This document shows, in pieces, positions 1 through 8,995 of a stretch of 64,000 nucleotides of DNA. This DNA is from Gillisella vitis (GTDB lineage Bacteria; Pseudomonadota; Alphaproteobacteria; Rhizobiales; Rhizobiaceae). The translations under genes were made by a program, and so were the position numbers. Every line of letters starts with the position of its first letter. Position 1 is the stretch's first letter. The notes below the pieces were generated by a model. It was given only the letters and a program-made list of their open reading frames with translations. It did not search any database and was not told where the DNA came from. The stretch covers positions 39,441 through 103,440 of the forward strand of contig NZ_LMVL02000011.1 of the NCBI RefSeq assembly GCF_001541345.2. The letters are read 5' to 3'.

Positions 1-836
1 TGGGTAAATGCGTGGCTTTCATGGCTGGCCAGACCCGATCTGTCTGGGATTTCGCCGCTGGCACCGAAGGCTGGCGCGACGCCGACGAGGCGGCAATCCT
101 GCCAGTTGTGACGGTGCCAACTACCGCAGGGACCGGTGCCGAAGTGGGACGCACCTGCGTAATCACCAATACCGTCACCCGCGTTAAGACCGCGATCTTT
201 CATCCGAAAATGCTTCCGGCAATCGTCATTTGCGACCCGGAACTGACGGTCGGCATGCCGAAATCCATCACGGCTGGCACCGGCATGGATGCCTTTGCTC
301 ATTGCCTGGAGGCCTATTGTTCACCGGTCTACCATCCACTCGGCCAGGGTATCGCCATCGAGGGGATGCGTTTGGTCAAGGAGTTTCTGCCCAAAGCCTA
401 TCGTGATCCGGTGGATCTGGAAGCCCGGCTCAACATGATGTCGGCGGCGGTCATGGGGTCGATTGCCCTGCAAAAAGGGCTGGGGGCCATTCACGCGCTG
501 TCGCACCCGATCGGCGCGGTCTATAATACCCATCATGGCACAACCAATGCCGTGCTGATGCCAATGGTGGTGTCTTTCAACCGCAAGGCGATAGAGCGCA
601 AGATCGAGAAACTGGCGGGCTATCTGGAAATCCAGGGCGGCTTTGATGGCTTCCATGATTTTCTGATGGTGTTTCGTGATGATCTCGCCATTCCGCATAA
701 TCTGAGCGAGCTTGGCGTGCCGGGTGACCGGCTGGACGACCTGGCCGCCATGGCGATCCGCGATGCAAGTGCCGCGAGCAATCCCGTCAAGATGACTTTG
801 GAAAATACCACCGCATTGCTGGCGGAATGTTTTTGA
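1..836 (+). CDS. Iron-containing alcohol dehydrogenase, 3' part (5' end outside window)
   Basis: C-terminal three quarters of a group III (iron-type) alcohol dehydrogenase, which oxidises or reduces alcohols and aldehydes with NAD(P). The reading frame is open from base 3, so the true start lies upstream of the window. The family's conserved blocks are visible: the TTAGTGAEVGR nucleotide-binding segment, then DPELTVGMPKSITAGTGMDAFAHCLEAY, which carries the Asp and His metal ligands, then a GAIHALSHPIG block and a THHGTTNA block with the remaining His ligands. The substrate cannot be told from sequence. The stop is followed by about 175 bases of AT-rich spacer before the next gene, so it probably ends a transcript. 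Confidence 0.9.
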   Translation, partial: GKCVAFMAGQTRSVWDFAAGTEGWRDADEAAILPVVTVPTTAGTGAEVGRTCVITNTVTRVKTAIFHPKMLPAIVICDPELTVGMPKSITAGTGMDAFAHCLEAYCSPVYHPLGQGIAIEGMRLVKEFLPKAYRDPVDLEARLNMMSAAVMGSIALQKGLGAIHALSHPIGAVYNTHHGTTNAVLMPMVVSFNRKAIERKIEKLAGYLEIQGGFDGFHDFLMVFRDDLAIPHNLSELGVPGDRLDDLAAMAIRDASAASNPVKMTLENTTALLAECF

Positions 837-1012
837 AAATCTGGCTCCAGCTTACGGCAAGCAAGGTAACCTAGAATTTCATTCACAAGAACTGATATAT
901 GTCATTTGCTATTTATTAACCATTTTTAGCAAGGATGTATTAACCGGGCGCCATGAATAGCCGGGTGCCTGTTAGAGCGATGAGTGGCTCAATCATAGCA
1001 TCGAGGACACCA

Positions 1013-1729
1013 ATGCCAGTCATCTCATTTGCCAATGCCAAGGGCGGCGCAGGTAAAACCACAGCGGCGCTGCTGCTTGCCACAGAACTTGCCCATCAGG
1101 GCTACCGGATCTGTATTCTCGATGCCGATCCGCAACGCTGGATTACCCAATGGTCGGAAGCCGCCGGGTTGCAGCACAATATCGAAGTCATTTCCGAAGT
1201 CAGCGTTGGGTCATTGCAGGGCCATATCCGGGAAGGCCGCAAAACTGCCGATTACGTTATTATCGATCTTGCCGGTGCGCGGGACGCCATCGTCACCATG
1301 GCCATCGGGCTTTCTGACCATGTGATGATCCCCGTTCAGGGCTGTGCCATGGATGCCAAGGGTGCCGCCCAGATCCTTGACCTGATCGAGCAGATGCGGA
1401 TCGCCGGCAATCTTGTCATCCCACATTCAGTGGTTCTGACGCGGGTCGCCTCGATGGTCACCACACGGGCGCTTCTCGCCATCAAGGGCCTGCTGGCGGC
1501 GCGTGGGGTGAATGTCATCAATACGCCGATTGCCGAGCGGAATGCCTTCCGTGATATTTTCGAGACCGGCGGCACGGTCTATTCGATGGATCCGGCCAAG
1601 GTCAGCAATCTGGATAAGGCCCAGGACAATTCACGCGCTTTTGCTGCGGAAGTCGTCCATCTTTTGCCGGTAAAAGTGGTGCGCAGCCTGCGCCCGCGCC
1701 TTTTGCGGCTGATTGGCGATGCCGCCTGA
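1013..1729 (+). CDS. ParA/MinD-family ATPase (VirC1-like orphan)
   Basis: About 238 residues. The deviant Walker A motif KGGAGKTT is at residues 10-17 and DADPQ at about 37-41, the signature of ParA/Soj/VirC1 P-loop ATPases that place DNA or protein cargo on the nucleoid or at the pole. The frame stays open to an ATG at 953, but the ATG at 1013 is preferred: it has a GAGGA Shine-Dalgarno sequence at good spacing and puts the family-typical MPVISFANAKGGAGKTT at the N-terminus. No parB or parS-like partner follows; the next gene is convergent. This suggests an orphan, as with chromosomal ParA-like proteins of Agrobacterium. Cargo unknown. Confidence 0.85.
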   Translation: MPVISFANAKGGAGKTTAALLLATELAHQGYRICILDADPQRWITQWSEAAGLQHNIEVISEVSVGSLQGHIREGRKTADYVIIDLAGARDAIVTMAIGLSDHVMIPVQGCAMDAKGAAQILDLIEQMRIAGNLVIPHSVVLTRVASMVTTRALLAIKGLLAARGVNVINTPIAERNAFRDIFETGGTVYSMDPAKVSNLDKAQDNSRAFAAEVVHLLPVKVVRSLRPRLLRLIGDAA

Positions 1730-1755
1730 GACTTATAATTGATAGAAGCCACATA

Positions 1756-1793
1756 AAAACGCCCCGCTACGACAACCGTCGGCGGGGCGTTTT
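1756..1793. terminator. Bidirectional rho-independent terminator
   Basis: The stem CGCCCCGC at 1760-1767 pairs with GCGGGGCG at 1782-1789. It is flanked by an A-run on the left and a T-run on the right, so it can work on both strands between the convergent ParA-like gene and the L,D-transpeptidase gene. Confidence 0.85.
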
Positions 1794-1816
1794 CTGTTGT
1801 TTAAGATCGACCGTAC

Positions 1817-3193
1817 TCAGTCTACGAATTCTACGGTAACGCCCGGCTGCACCATCTTGGCCAGTTCCGTTGCATCCCAATTGGTCAGGCGGATGCAGCC
1901 ATGGCTCTGGGTGCGACCAATCTTGGAGGGCTCCGGTGTGCCGTGAATGCCATAGGTTGGCTTGGACAGGGCAATCCAGACGGTGCCAACCGGACCATTC
2001 GGGCCTGGCGGAATATTCAGCACTTTATCATTGGCGCCCTGCTGAAAATTCACCTTCGGATTATAGGTATAACCGGGATCGAAGGCAACGCGCTGCACTT
2101 GCACCGTGCCGGACGGCGATGGCGTATCGTTAGAGCCGATGCTGGCCGGATAGGCGGTGATCAACTGGCCATCCTCGCCATATGCCAGAACCTGTTTGCG
2201 GCCCTTGTCGGCAACGATACGAGCAACCCGTCCGCTATGGGGCTGGCCAATGCTGACCACTTTGACGGTGCTGCCGGGAACAGTGAAATCGACACCGGGA
2301 TTGAGCGCTTTCAGATAGCCCTCATCCATGTGGAATTTCTCAGCCAGCATTTCCGTCGTGGATGTATAGCCAAGCGATGGCATCGCAGCCTTCTGGCTGT
2401 AATCCTCAGGAATTTCCGCCACATAAGGACCAGCTGCATCGGCGGCGGTCAGCGTGTAGCTGGTGAAAGGCAGGCCGCCATTCATCCGCAGCCGCTCCAT
2501 GATGGCGTCGGTGTCGTTAGGGTTCAGCGTTTCGCCGGTCTTCTGCTGCCAGGCCTCCAGCGCCTTTTGAACATTCATGCCCATATGGCCGTCGATAGCG
2601 CCCGGCGAAAACCCTTCGCGGGCAAGAAACACCTGAAGTGCTGTGATTTCTGGCTTGGCCTTGCCGCTGCTGCCAAGCGTCGACGGCGCCGCGGTTGAAG
2701 GGGAAGCGGGCCGTGCCAGAGCATCGTCGCTTACCGCGGGGTCATGATTGACGTTTTGCGGATAGCCCTGGCCGAGCGGCTGACGCTCAACGGGCTGATC
2801 CTCGGGAATGCCGCCAGTCGCCATGTCCTCATCGTCATAGCCGCCGCCAGAAGGAGCTGGAGGATAATAATCATTGGGATAGCGGTTACGGTCGGCACGG
2901 CCATAGACCATGTCGGCAGGCATTTCCGTGGCGATAAGATTGCCGGAGCGGTCGATCAACACCGTGCGGCCCATGCGGTCGCGGCTGATCATCACCGAGC
3001 CCTGTTCGGGAACGAAATCCAGAACCTCGCCTGAGGGAGTAATCAGCACGGTATTCGGGTTCTGCCCGTTATAGGGGCTGCGCGCCAGCGCAGGCTGCGA
3101 CACGGTTGAGAGAAGCGCGACGACGATGAGACCAGTTTTCCAAAGCGGCTGCACGGGTGATCTTTCCGGTTGGTTTCTTGCATAACGCCCCAA
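1817..3193 (-). CDS. Secreted L,D-transpeptidase (YkuD) with peptidoglycan-binding domain
   Basis: Periplasmic enzyme that makes 3-3 crosslinks in peptidoglycan or attaches proteins to it. A signal peptide spans about residues 14-37 (hydrophobic core LIVVALLSTV, cleavage after PALA). A PG_binding_1 domain follows at about 180-240 (LQVFLAREGFSPGAIDG), and a C-terminal YkuD domain contains the catalytic motif SHGCIRLTN with Cys at about 433. The ORF opens at 3193, but a GTG at 3154 preceded by GGAAAG would give a cleaner signal peptide and may be the real start. Residues 100-180 are low-complexity, rich in Pro, Ser and Tyr. It is the first of many cell-wall enzymes in this window. Confidence 0.9.
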   Translation of the reverse strand: MGRYARNQPERSPVQPLWKTGLIVVALLSTVSQPALARSPYNGQNPNTVLITPSGEVLDFVPEQGSVMISRDRMGRTVLIDRSGNLIATEMPADMVYGRADRNRYPNDYYPPAPSGGGYDDEDMATGGIPEDQPVERQPLGQGYPQNVNHDPAVSDDALARPASPSTAAPSTLGSSGKAKPEITALQVFLAREGFSPGAIDGHMGMNVQKALEAWQQKTGETLNPNDTDAIMERLRMNGGLPFTSYTLTAADAAGPYVAEIPEDYSQKAAMPSLGYTSTTEMLAEKFHMDEGYLKALNPGVDFTVPGSTVKVVSIGQPHSGRVARIVADKGRKQVLAYGEDGQLITAYPASIGSNDTPSPSGTVQVQRVAFDPGYTYNPKVNFQQGANDKVLNIPPGPNGPVGTVWIALSKPTYGIHGTPEPSKIGRTQSHGCIRLTNWDATELAKMVQPGVTVEFVD

Positions 3194-3550
3194 ACCCTAT
3201 CCGGTTCAGGGGAAATCGAGGCGCTTGCGCCAAAGCATGGACAATTGCTTATCATGCGCTGAGACACCGTAATTTTGACGCTAATATGGAAAAATGAAAA
3301 CGAAGTGAAGAAACTCTTAAACCCTTATGCATCGCTCCAGATAGAGGCCCCAGCCAAGTTTGGAAAAATCGGTGCATAAACAAAGAGCTAGTGAACGACA
3401 AGATGACCGATGCGATTACGTCAGTCCCTCAGAATTAACAGAGTTTTACACGGTAAAAGCAGGGACTACTGCGTTTTTACACGGTGTAGGACATGGCATA
3501 GGCCGCCATTGGCGCGCTAATGCTATGCGGATTGCAGGAGGAGACGAATC
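3194..3550. other. Divergent intergenic region
   Basis: About 357 bases between the leftward L,D-transpeptidase and the rightward mutarotase-like gene. It is AT-richer than its surroundings. A 64-codon ORF at 3360-3554 has no convincing ribosome site or family signature and is not called. The notable content is a pair of direct repeats, listed separately. Confidence 0.5.
3444..3485 (+). promoter_or_regulatory. Pair of 11-bp direct repeats upstream of mutarotase-like gene
   Basis: TTTTACACGGT occurs exactly at 3444-3454 and again at 3475-3485, a 31-bp period (about three helical turns), starting 66 bases before the downstream ATG. This arrangement suits a regulator binding on one face of the DNA. 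The regulator is unknown; the repeat is seen, the role is inferred. Confidence 0.4.
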
Positions 3551-4381
3551 ATGAAGCTACAGGCAACCAAGGGTCCAATCGTTGAACTGGACCCGACATC
3601 GGTTCTGGATATTCGCACCTTGATCATCGATGGGGTCGATCTTTCGCCGCACCGGGCCATTCCTGATGATGGCGATTCGCGTATCGACCATTCCCTGGAA
3701 GGTTTTCTCTTCACCTGCGGCCCGGACCATATTCGTCACCCGGAACCGATTGGCGATGGCAGCGACCGACGCTACCCGCTGCATGGCTCGTTTTCATCGC
3801 ATCCGGCCAGGATTATTGACCAGAACGACACCGAATGCCGGGCTGAAATTCCAGTGCGCCATGCCGATGGCGGCCAGTCGCTTCTGGAGCGCCATTGGCG
3901 CATCGACGCTGAAGCCGGTGTTGTCGCGTTGCGCGACCGGATCACCAATAGCGGCCAAACCCCGTTTCCCGCCATGCTGATGTACCACATGAATGTTGCC
4001 GCAAAACTGTTCGACGATGCGGTGCGGATGGAAGGGGCAATGCTGGAGGAAGGCGGTTTCGGCTGGCGTTTTGGCGCAGAGCCGGGCGGGGTGTTCTGCG
4101 TCGCCGCCAACGACGACACCGCGGGAGCGGATGGCTGGGCAGAGTTTCGGCTCGGCCCAATCGCCTCGGTTGGCGGGCTGACGCTGGTGGTGCGTTTTGA
4201 CACGGCAAGTCTGCCCTTCCTGCAAATCTGGCGCAACCAGCAGGCTCCCGCCAATGTGGTGGGCATCGAGCCGGTCTCGCATCGCTGGGTTGGACGCGAC
4301 GATCTCGCCAAGGGCGGCGAACTCGACATGCTGGCGCCCGGTGAGAGCCGTGAATTCGGGCTGGATTTCTTCTTCATATGA
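3551..4381 (+). CDS. Aldose 1-epimerase-like protein (DUF4432 family)
   Basis: 276 residues, starting at an ATG with an ideal AGGAGGAG ribosome site. The fold family is galactose-mutarotase-like: LHGSF near residue 77, YHMN near 145 and a conserved EPVSHR near 240 match the His/Glu positions used by aldose 1-epimerases and the DUF4432 branch. It probably acts on a sugar or sugar derivative in the cytoplasm, but the substrate is unknown. It stands alone after a possible operator and about 100 bases before the next gene. Confidence 0.75.
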   Translation: MKLQATKGPIVELDPTSVLDIRTLIIDGVDLSPHRAIPDDGDSRIDHSLEGFLFTCGPDHIRHPEPIGDGSDRRYPLHGSFSSHPARIIDQNDTECRAEIPVRHADGGQSLLERHWRIDAEAGVVALRDRITNSGQTPFPAMLMYHMNVAAKLFDDAVRMEGAMLEEGGFGWRFGAEPGGVFCVAANDDTAGADGWAEFRLGPIASVGGLTLVVRFDTASLPFLQIWRNQQAPANVVGIEPVSHRWVGRDDLAKGGELDMLAPGESREFGLDFFFI

Positions 4382-4484
4382 GATCCGGCTCGTCTGGAAT
4401 CCGCTTGCGGCGTTGACGCCCCGGTATCCACATCGTAAATGTTTGGCCGGTTTCGATTAAGCCGGTTTTGAAAAGGATGCGACG

Positions 4485-4820
4485 ATGAATATCAGGCCGA
4501 TCAACGAGGAATATTCCGTCAGCGGTCAGATCAGTCTCGATGATCTGGATGATATCAAGGCGCTGGGCTTCAAATCCATCGTTTGCCATCGCCCGGATGG
4601 CGAAGAGCCCGGCCAGCCGGATTTTGCCGCCATTGCTGCGCGGGCCGAGGAACTGGGGCTAACCATCCGCCATATTCCGGTTGGCCCGATGGGCGTCACG
4701 CCGGATGCCGTCGCCGCCATGGTCGACGCGCTGGATGATCTGGAGCGCCCGATGCTTGGCTATTGCCGCTCCGGTGCCCGCTCCACGGCGACCTACGAAC
4801 ACAGCTTGCGCCAGCGCTAA
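4485..4820 (+). CDS. BLH-type phosphatase/sulfur-transferase domain protein (TIGR01244, DUF442)
   Basis: A 111-residue single-domain protein. The P-loop CRSGARS, with Cys at about 94, has the CX5R form of tyrosine-phosphatase and rhodanese-like folds. The N-terminus (IRPINEEYSVSGQISLDDL) matches the domain that in some bacteria is fused to an ETHE1-like beta-lactamase fold (Blh) and linked to sulfide handling. Here it stands alone. The sequence supports the fold and an active-site Cys; the substrate is not known. A terminator follows. Confidence 0.8.
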   Translation: MNIRPINEEYSVSGQISLDDLDDIKALGFKSIVCHRPDGEEPGQPDFAAIAARAEELGLTIRHIPVGPMGVTPDAVAAMVDALDDLERPMLGYCRSGARSTATYEHSLRQR

Positions 4821-4840
4821 GCGGTCAAAAAAACTTACCC

Positions 4841-4867
4841 ACGCTGCGGCAAAACCCGCAGCGTTTT
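4841..4867 (+). terminator. Rho-independent terminator
   Basis: ACGCTGCGG at 4841-4849 pairs with CCGCAGCGT at 4856-4864, then TTT. It closes the BLH-domain gene and lies 30 bases before the RidA start. Confidence 0.75.
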
Positions 4868-4896
4868 CGTGTTTCATAACCTCAAGGAGATAGTCC

Positions 4897-5238
4897 ATGT
4901 CCATCAAGCGTATCGAGCCCGGCAAGCGTATGAGCGGTGCTGTCGTCCACGGCAATACCGTCTATCTGGCTGGCCAGGTCGGTGAAGGCTCTGGTGTCAC
5001 CGAACAGTCCAAGTCGGCGCTGGCCGAAGTGGATCGCCTGCTGGCCGCTGCCGGTTCTGACAAGTCGAAGATCCTGCAAACCATCATCTACCTCTCCGAC
5101 ATGTCCACCTTCGCTGAAATGAACGCTGTCTGGGAAAGCTGGATCGACCCCGCCAACCCGCCAGCCCGCGCCACCAGCGAAGCTGCTTTGGCAACCCCGG
5201 ATTACAAGGTCGAGTTCATCGTGACGGCTGCGATTTAA
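4897..5238 (+). CDS. RidA/YjgF-family protein
   Basis: 113 residues with the whole RidA fold. GNTVYLAGQVG is at about 19-29 and PARATSEAALATPDYKVE, with the family Arg, near residues 88-105. Canonical RidA proteins hydrolyse reactive enamine/imine intermediates made by PLP enzymes; this copy belongs to a short clade in which activity is not always shown. The start ATG follows CAAGGAGATAG, a strong ribosome site. It is monocistronic, between two terminators. Confidence 0.85.
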   Translation: MSIKRIEPGKRMSGAVVHGNTVYLAGQVGEGSGVTEQSKSALAEVDRLLAAAGSDKSKILQTIIYLSDMSTFAEMNAVWESWIDPANPPARATSEAALATPDYKVEFIVTAAI

Positions 5239-5260
5239 TCGTACTTCACATCTTGGATGA

Positions 5261-5293
5261 AAAAAAGGCCGGGATTGTCTCCGGCCTTTTTGT
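5261..5293. terminator. Bidirectional rho-independent terminator
   Basis: AAAAGGCCGG and CCGGCCTTTTT form a stem around the loop GATTGTCT, with A- and T-runs on both sides. It sits between convergent ridA-like and ThDP-enzyme genes. Confidence 0.85.
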
Positions 5294-5312
5294 TTTTCTT
5301 TTAAACAGTTTG

Positions 5313-6965
5313 TCAGCTTTTCTCACGAATTTGAGTCAGCGTCCGGGTCGGCGTAATCGCTTCCGCATCCAGCTTGATTTCGATGAGCGACGGCTTTCCA
5401 GAAGCGCGTGCCCGCTCAAACGCCGCTGCGAAATCCTCAGTCTTTTCCACCAGTTCACCATGACCGCCATAGGCCTGCGCAAAGGCTTTGAAATCCGGGT
5501 TCACCAGATCGGTTGCGCTGACGCGGCCCGGGTATTCGCGCTCCTGATGCATGCGGATAGTGCCGTAGCTGCTGTTGTTGATCAGCAAAACGATGATGGG
5601 CAGATTGTAGCGCACGGCGGTGATGAATTCCTGCCCATGCATCATGAAGCAACCGTCTCCGGCAAAGCAGATGACTTCACGTTCGGGAAACTGCGCCTTG
5701 GCCGCCACGGCGGCAGGAAGGCCGTAGCCCATCGAGCCGGAGGTGGGAGCCGCCTGAGTGTTGTAGCCCTGAAAACGATGGAAGCGGTGCAGCCATGTGG
5801 CGTAATTGCCAGCGCCGTTGGTGAAGATCGCATCTTGGGCGGTATTGGCTTCGATCCATTCCATGATCGGCCCCATCCGCACGGCACCGGGTCCGGTCGT
5901 GGGCGGCGTGGACCAGGTCAGATAGGCGGCATGCATGGCTTTTGTCCGCTCGGCCCAAACCGGCGAGGCTGGCGCTTTGAGGCTTGCCAAAGCCGCAACG
6001 AAATCCTTGGGGCTGGCGCAGATCGCCAGATCCGGGCGATAGACCCGGCCAAGCTCGGACGGATCGGGATAGACATGCACCAGCTTTTGTTTGGGGTAGG
6101 GGATGTCCATCAGCGTGTAGGAGGAGGATGGCATTTCGGAAAAACGACCGCCCAGCAATAGGATCACGTCGGCCTCCTTCACCTCTTTCGCAAGCGCCGG
6201 ATTGATGCCGATGCCGACATCGCCTGCGTAATTGGCATGCAGATGATCAAACAGCATCTGGCGGCGGAAGGAGCATCCGACCGGCAGTTTCCACTGCGCG
6301 GCAAAATCCTCAAACGCCTTCACCGAGGCCTCGTCCCAGCGGGTGCCGCCAAGAATGACCAGCGGGCGCTCCGCCTTTTCCAGCATCGCGCCAAGCGCGG
6401 CAATCTGGCTGGGGCCTGGATGGGCCTCCACCGGCATATAGGGGCGGGCTTCTGGCGCGTCCGCCTCTTCCACCAGCACATCTTCCGGCAGGGTCAGCAC
6501 CACAGGGCCGGGACGCCCGGAGGTGGCCACGGCAAAAGCCCGGCTGACAAATTCCGGGATACGGGCCACATCATCGATCTCGCCAACCCATTTGGCAAAT
6601 TCGGTAAAGGCACGGCGGTATTCGACTTCCTGAAACGCCTCGCGTTCGCGCATGTCGCGGGCGACCTGTCCGATGAACAGGATCATCGGCACCGAATCCT
6701 GCCGGGCGATATGCAGGCCCGCTGAGGCATTGGTGGCGCCGGGACCGCGCGTTACCATGCAAATGCCGGGCTCGCCGGTCAGGCGCCCCCAGCAATCGGC
6801 CATCATCGCTGCGCCGCCTTCCTGACGGCAAACCACGGTTTCAATTTGGCTATCGACCAGCGCGTCAAGTACCGCCAGATAGCTTTCGCCGGGTACACAG
6901 GCGACGCGCTTCACGCCATTGGCCTTCAGGGCTTCAACGATCAATTGTCCGCCGGTTCTTTTCAT
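5313..6965 (-). CDS. Thiamine-diphosphate-dependent enzyme, acetolactate-synthase-like
   Basis: 550 residues with the three-part architecture of the pyruvate-decarboxylase/acetolactate-synthase superfamily: an N-terminal pyrimidine-binding domain with the catalytic Glu at about 49 (RQEGGAAMMAD), a central domain, and a C-terminal ThDP domain with GDG-X-NN near 430-465 (AGDGCFMMHG then INNSSYGTI). The start chosen is the ATG followed by KRTGGQL, which has AAGGA upstream; a longer reading to 7043 lacks one. No small regulatory subunit gene is adjacent, so it is probably a catabolic 2-oxo acid decarboxylase or ligase rather than IlvB. Substrate unknown. Confidence 0.85.
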   Translation of the reverse strand: MKRTGGQLIVEALKANGVKRVACVPGESYLAVLDALVDSQIETVVCRQEGGAAMMADCWGRLTGEPGICMVTRGPGATNASAGLHIARQDSVPMILFIGQVARDMREREAFQEVEYRRAFTEFAKWVGEIDDVARIPEFVSRAFAVATSGRPGPVVLTLPEDVLVEEADAPEARPYMPVEAHPGPSQIAALGAMLEKAERPLVILGGTRWDEASVKAFEDFAAQWKLPVGCSFRRQMLFDHLHANYAGDVGIGINPALAKEVKEADVILLLGGRFSEMPSSSYTLMDIPYPKQKLVHVYPDPSELGRVYRPDLAICASPKDFVAALASLKAPASPVWAERTKAMHAAYLTWSTPPTTGPGAVRMGPIMEWIEANTAQDAIFTNGAGNYATWLHRFHRFQGYNTQAAPTSGSMGYGLPAAVAAKAQFPEREVICFAGDGCFMMHGQEFITAVRYNLPIIVLLINNSSYGTIRMHQEREYPGRVSATDLVNPDFKAFAQAYGGHGELVEKTEDFAAAFERARASGKPSLIEIKLDAEAITPTRTLTQIREKS

Positions 6966-6996
6966 CGAGTAATCCTTGGATGGGGTTGGGCCGAAA

Positions 6997-7968
6997 TTAA
7001 GGTTGTGGCGGCCCACTGCTGTCGGAAATAGGCCTGGATGCATGTTTGCGCTCCCGCCAGATGATGGTGAGGCCGGAGCCGATGATGATGGCGATGCCCA
7101 GCCATTTCAGCGCATCCGGCAGGTCATGGAAGACCAGCCAGCCAAACAGGGTGGCGGTGACGATTTCCAGATATTGCAGCGGTGCGAGCATCGAGGGTGG
7201 TGCGGCGCGATAGGCAAACACGCCCAGCAAACCACCGACGGCAGCGGTGGCCCCGGTGCAGACAAGCCAGAGGGTACCGGTCATGTCTGGCTGGACCAGA
7301 TCGAACATGGCGATGTTCATCGTCTGGCCTATGGCGATCATGATGGTGCAAAACACCATGGCCCAGCAGCCGGTTTCCACCTGCATGACGAACGGGTCCT
7401 GATGGCGCGACAATAGCCGTGTCAGAATTGCAAAAATGGCGATGCAAAAGGCCGTAATGATCGGCAGGAAGGCGACGGCTCCGACTTCCTGGAAACTGGG
7501 CTGCACCACCAGCATGGCACCGATAAACCCGGTGCCACAGGCGAGGTAGCGACGCCAGCCGATTTTTTCCTTGAGGATAATGCCGCTCAAGATGGTCAGG
7601 ATGATCGGCTCTACGAAAAAGATTGCCACGGCATCCGCCACTTCCATGGTCCTGAGAGCCGTAACAAAGGTCAGCATCGACAGGCAAAGCACCCCGCCAC
7701 GGATCATGTGCAGGCGGGTGTTGGACCAGGACAGTTTCAGCCATGTGCCGCGTATCATCAGCACGGGAAGCATGAAAAGGATCTGAAAGAAAAACCGCGC
7801 AAGGCTGATTTCGGCAGCAGGCATGGTTTGCGTTGCCAGCTTGGAAAACACATCCACCAGCGGCGTGACCAGTACCGATAGCACCATCATGCCAAGTCCG
7901 AACGTGACACCGGAGAACAACGGCGCTTGGCTGGTTGTGCCTGAAGGGGCACGCGGTCGAGTGGACAT
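6997..7968 (-). CDS. DMT-superfamily transporter (two EamA domains)
   Basis: About 323 residues and ten predicted hydrophobic helices in two EamA repeats, typical of inner-membrane metabolite exporters. The first repeat begins near LFSGVTFGLGMMVLSVL; the second has GFIGAMLVVQPSF and ends with ALKWLGIAIIIGSGLTIIW. The frame opens at a GTG at 8025, but an in-frame ATG at 7968 (MSTRPRAPSG) is more usual. It lies 31 bases upstream of the ThDP enzyme start on the same strand, so the two are probably co-transcribed; it may export that enzyme's product, but this is inference. Confidence 0.85.
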   Translation of the reverse strand: MSTRPRAPSGTTSQAPLFSGVTFGLGMMVLSVLVTPLVDVFSKLATQTMPAAEISLARFFFQILFMLPVLMIRGTWLKLSWSNTRLHMIRGGVLCLSMLTFVTALRTMEVADAVAIFFVEPIILTILSGIILKEKIGWRRYLACGTGFIGAMLVVQPSFQEVGAVAFLPIITAFCIAIFAILTRLLSRHQDPFVMQVETGCWAMVFCTIMIAIGQTMNIAMFDLVQPDMTGTLWLVCTGATAAVGGLLGVFAYRAAPPSMLAPLQYLEIVTATLFGWLVFHDLPDALKWLGIAIIIGSGLTIIWRERKHASRPISDSSGPPQP

Positions 7969-8044
7969 GCGGGATTGTCTCGCTTTTGATCGTCTGTCTA
8001 TACCGTCCATCATGCCGGACGGCACGTGACTTTCTGTTATAGGC

Positions 8045-8995
8045 TCATTCCAAACAGGAATGAGCGGCCTCTAGGCCCAGCGCCGTTCGCGCCCAATCCC
8101 GAAACGCCGCCATGGCCTCGTCGCGGCCAATTTCGTTCAGCGTTTCATGCCGCATGGCGGGATAAAGGGTCAGCGTCACATCGGTCAGACCGGATTGCCG
8201 CAGGCGGTGGTCCAGTGCGCGGGTGGCCTCGCCGCCTTTGGTGGCCGGGTCCTGCCCGCCGCCGACCAGATGAATGGGCAGGTCGGTCCGCAGCCGGGCA
8301 AGGCGGGGCAGGGTGGCGGTCTGCGCCGTCAAGTCAAGCACGTCCATCCACAGGGAATTGCTGGCCTGAAACCGGCAGAGCGGATCATTGGCGTAGAGAT
8401 CGACTTCTGCGTCATCGCGGCTCAGCCAATCGATCAAGGTGCGCCTGCCGGAGACGGACTTGCCCCAGGCCTCGAAGGTTGCCTTGGCCATCAGCAGACT
8501 TGGCACGTCAGAGCCTTTCAAGGCCCGCTCGATCTTCAGAACCAGCCGGGCGAACCGGGTCTCGATGCCGTTGTTGAAATTGGAATTCCACACGGCCAGC
8601 GCCTGAAAGCTCTCCGGGAACTCAGTGGCGGTGCGCAGCGCGATCAGCCCGCCCATGGAATGACCGAACAGCAGAACCGGCAGGCCGGGATGATTGGCAC
8701 TGGCCATATCGCGGATTGCCTTGGCGTCTTCGATCACCAGCGAAACGCCATTCTTTCGCGCAAAGCGGCCAAGTGGTGCATCCGGGGCCTGGGTTTCTCC
8801 GTGTCCACGGTGGTCATGGGCGTAGACGTGAAAGCCCGAAGCGGCCATGAAGGTGGCAAAGCGGCGATAGCGGCGCGAATGTTCGATCAGCCCGTGATTG
8901 ACGAGTAGAATGGCCTTGCCGTCATTGCCGGCCTGATGATGGTAGGCGATCCGGGCGCCATCCGGCCTTTGCAGGTAAAGCGTTTCGTCAAACAT
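8045..8995 (-). CDS. Alpha/beta hydrolase (serine aminopeptidase S33 / lysophospholipase-like)
   Basis: 316 residues. The nucleophile elbow GHSMGG is near residue 112, an oxyanion segment NHGLIEHSRRY near 33, and a late His in YPAMRHETLNE completes the likely triad. This order matches the Hydrolase_4 (PldB-like lysophospholipase/monoglyceride lipase) group. No signal peptide is seen, so it is cytoplasmic. It lies 76 bases upstream of the transporter start on the same strand. Substrate not determined. Confidence 0.85.
   Translation of the reverse strand: MFDETLYLQRPDGARIAYHHQAGNDGKAILLVNHGLIEHSRRYRRFATFMAASGFHVYAHDHRGHGETQAPDAPLGRFARKNGVSLVIEDAKAIRDMASANHPGLPVLLFGHSMGGLIALRTATEFPESFQALAVWNSNFNNGIETRFARLVLKIERALKGSDVPSLLMAKATFEAWGKSVSGRRTLIDWLSRDDAEVDLYANDPLCRFQASNSLWMDVLDLTAQTATLPRLARLRTDLPIHLVGGGQDPATKGGEATRALDHRLRQSGLTDVTLTLYPAMRHETLNEIGRDEAMAAFRDWARTALGLEAAHSCLE

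Noticed and set aside
3360..3554. 64-codon ORF upstream of the mutarotase-like gene
   Set aside because: No ribosome site, no hydrophobic or domain pattern, and it covers the direct repeats.
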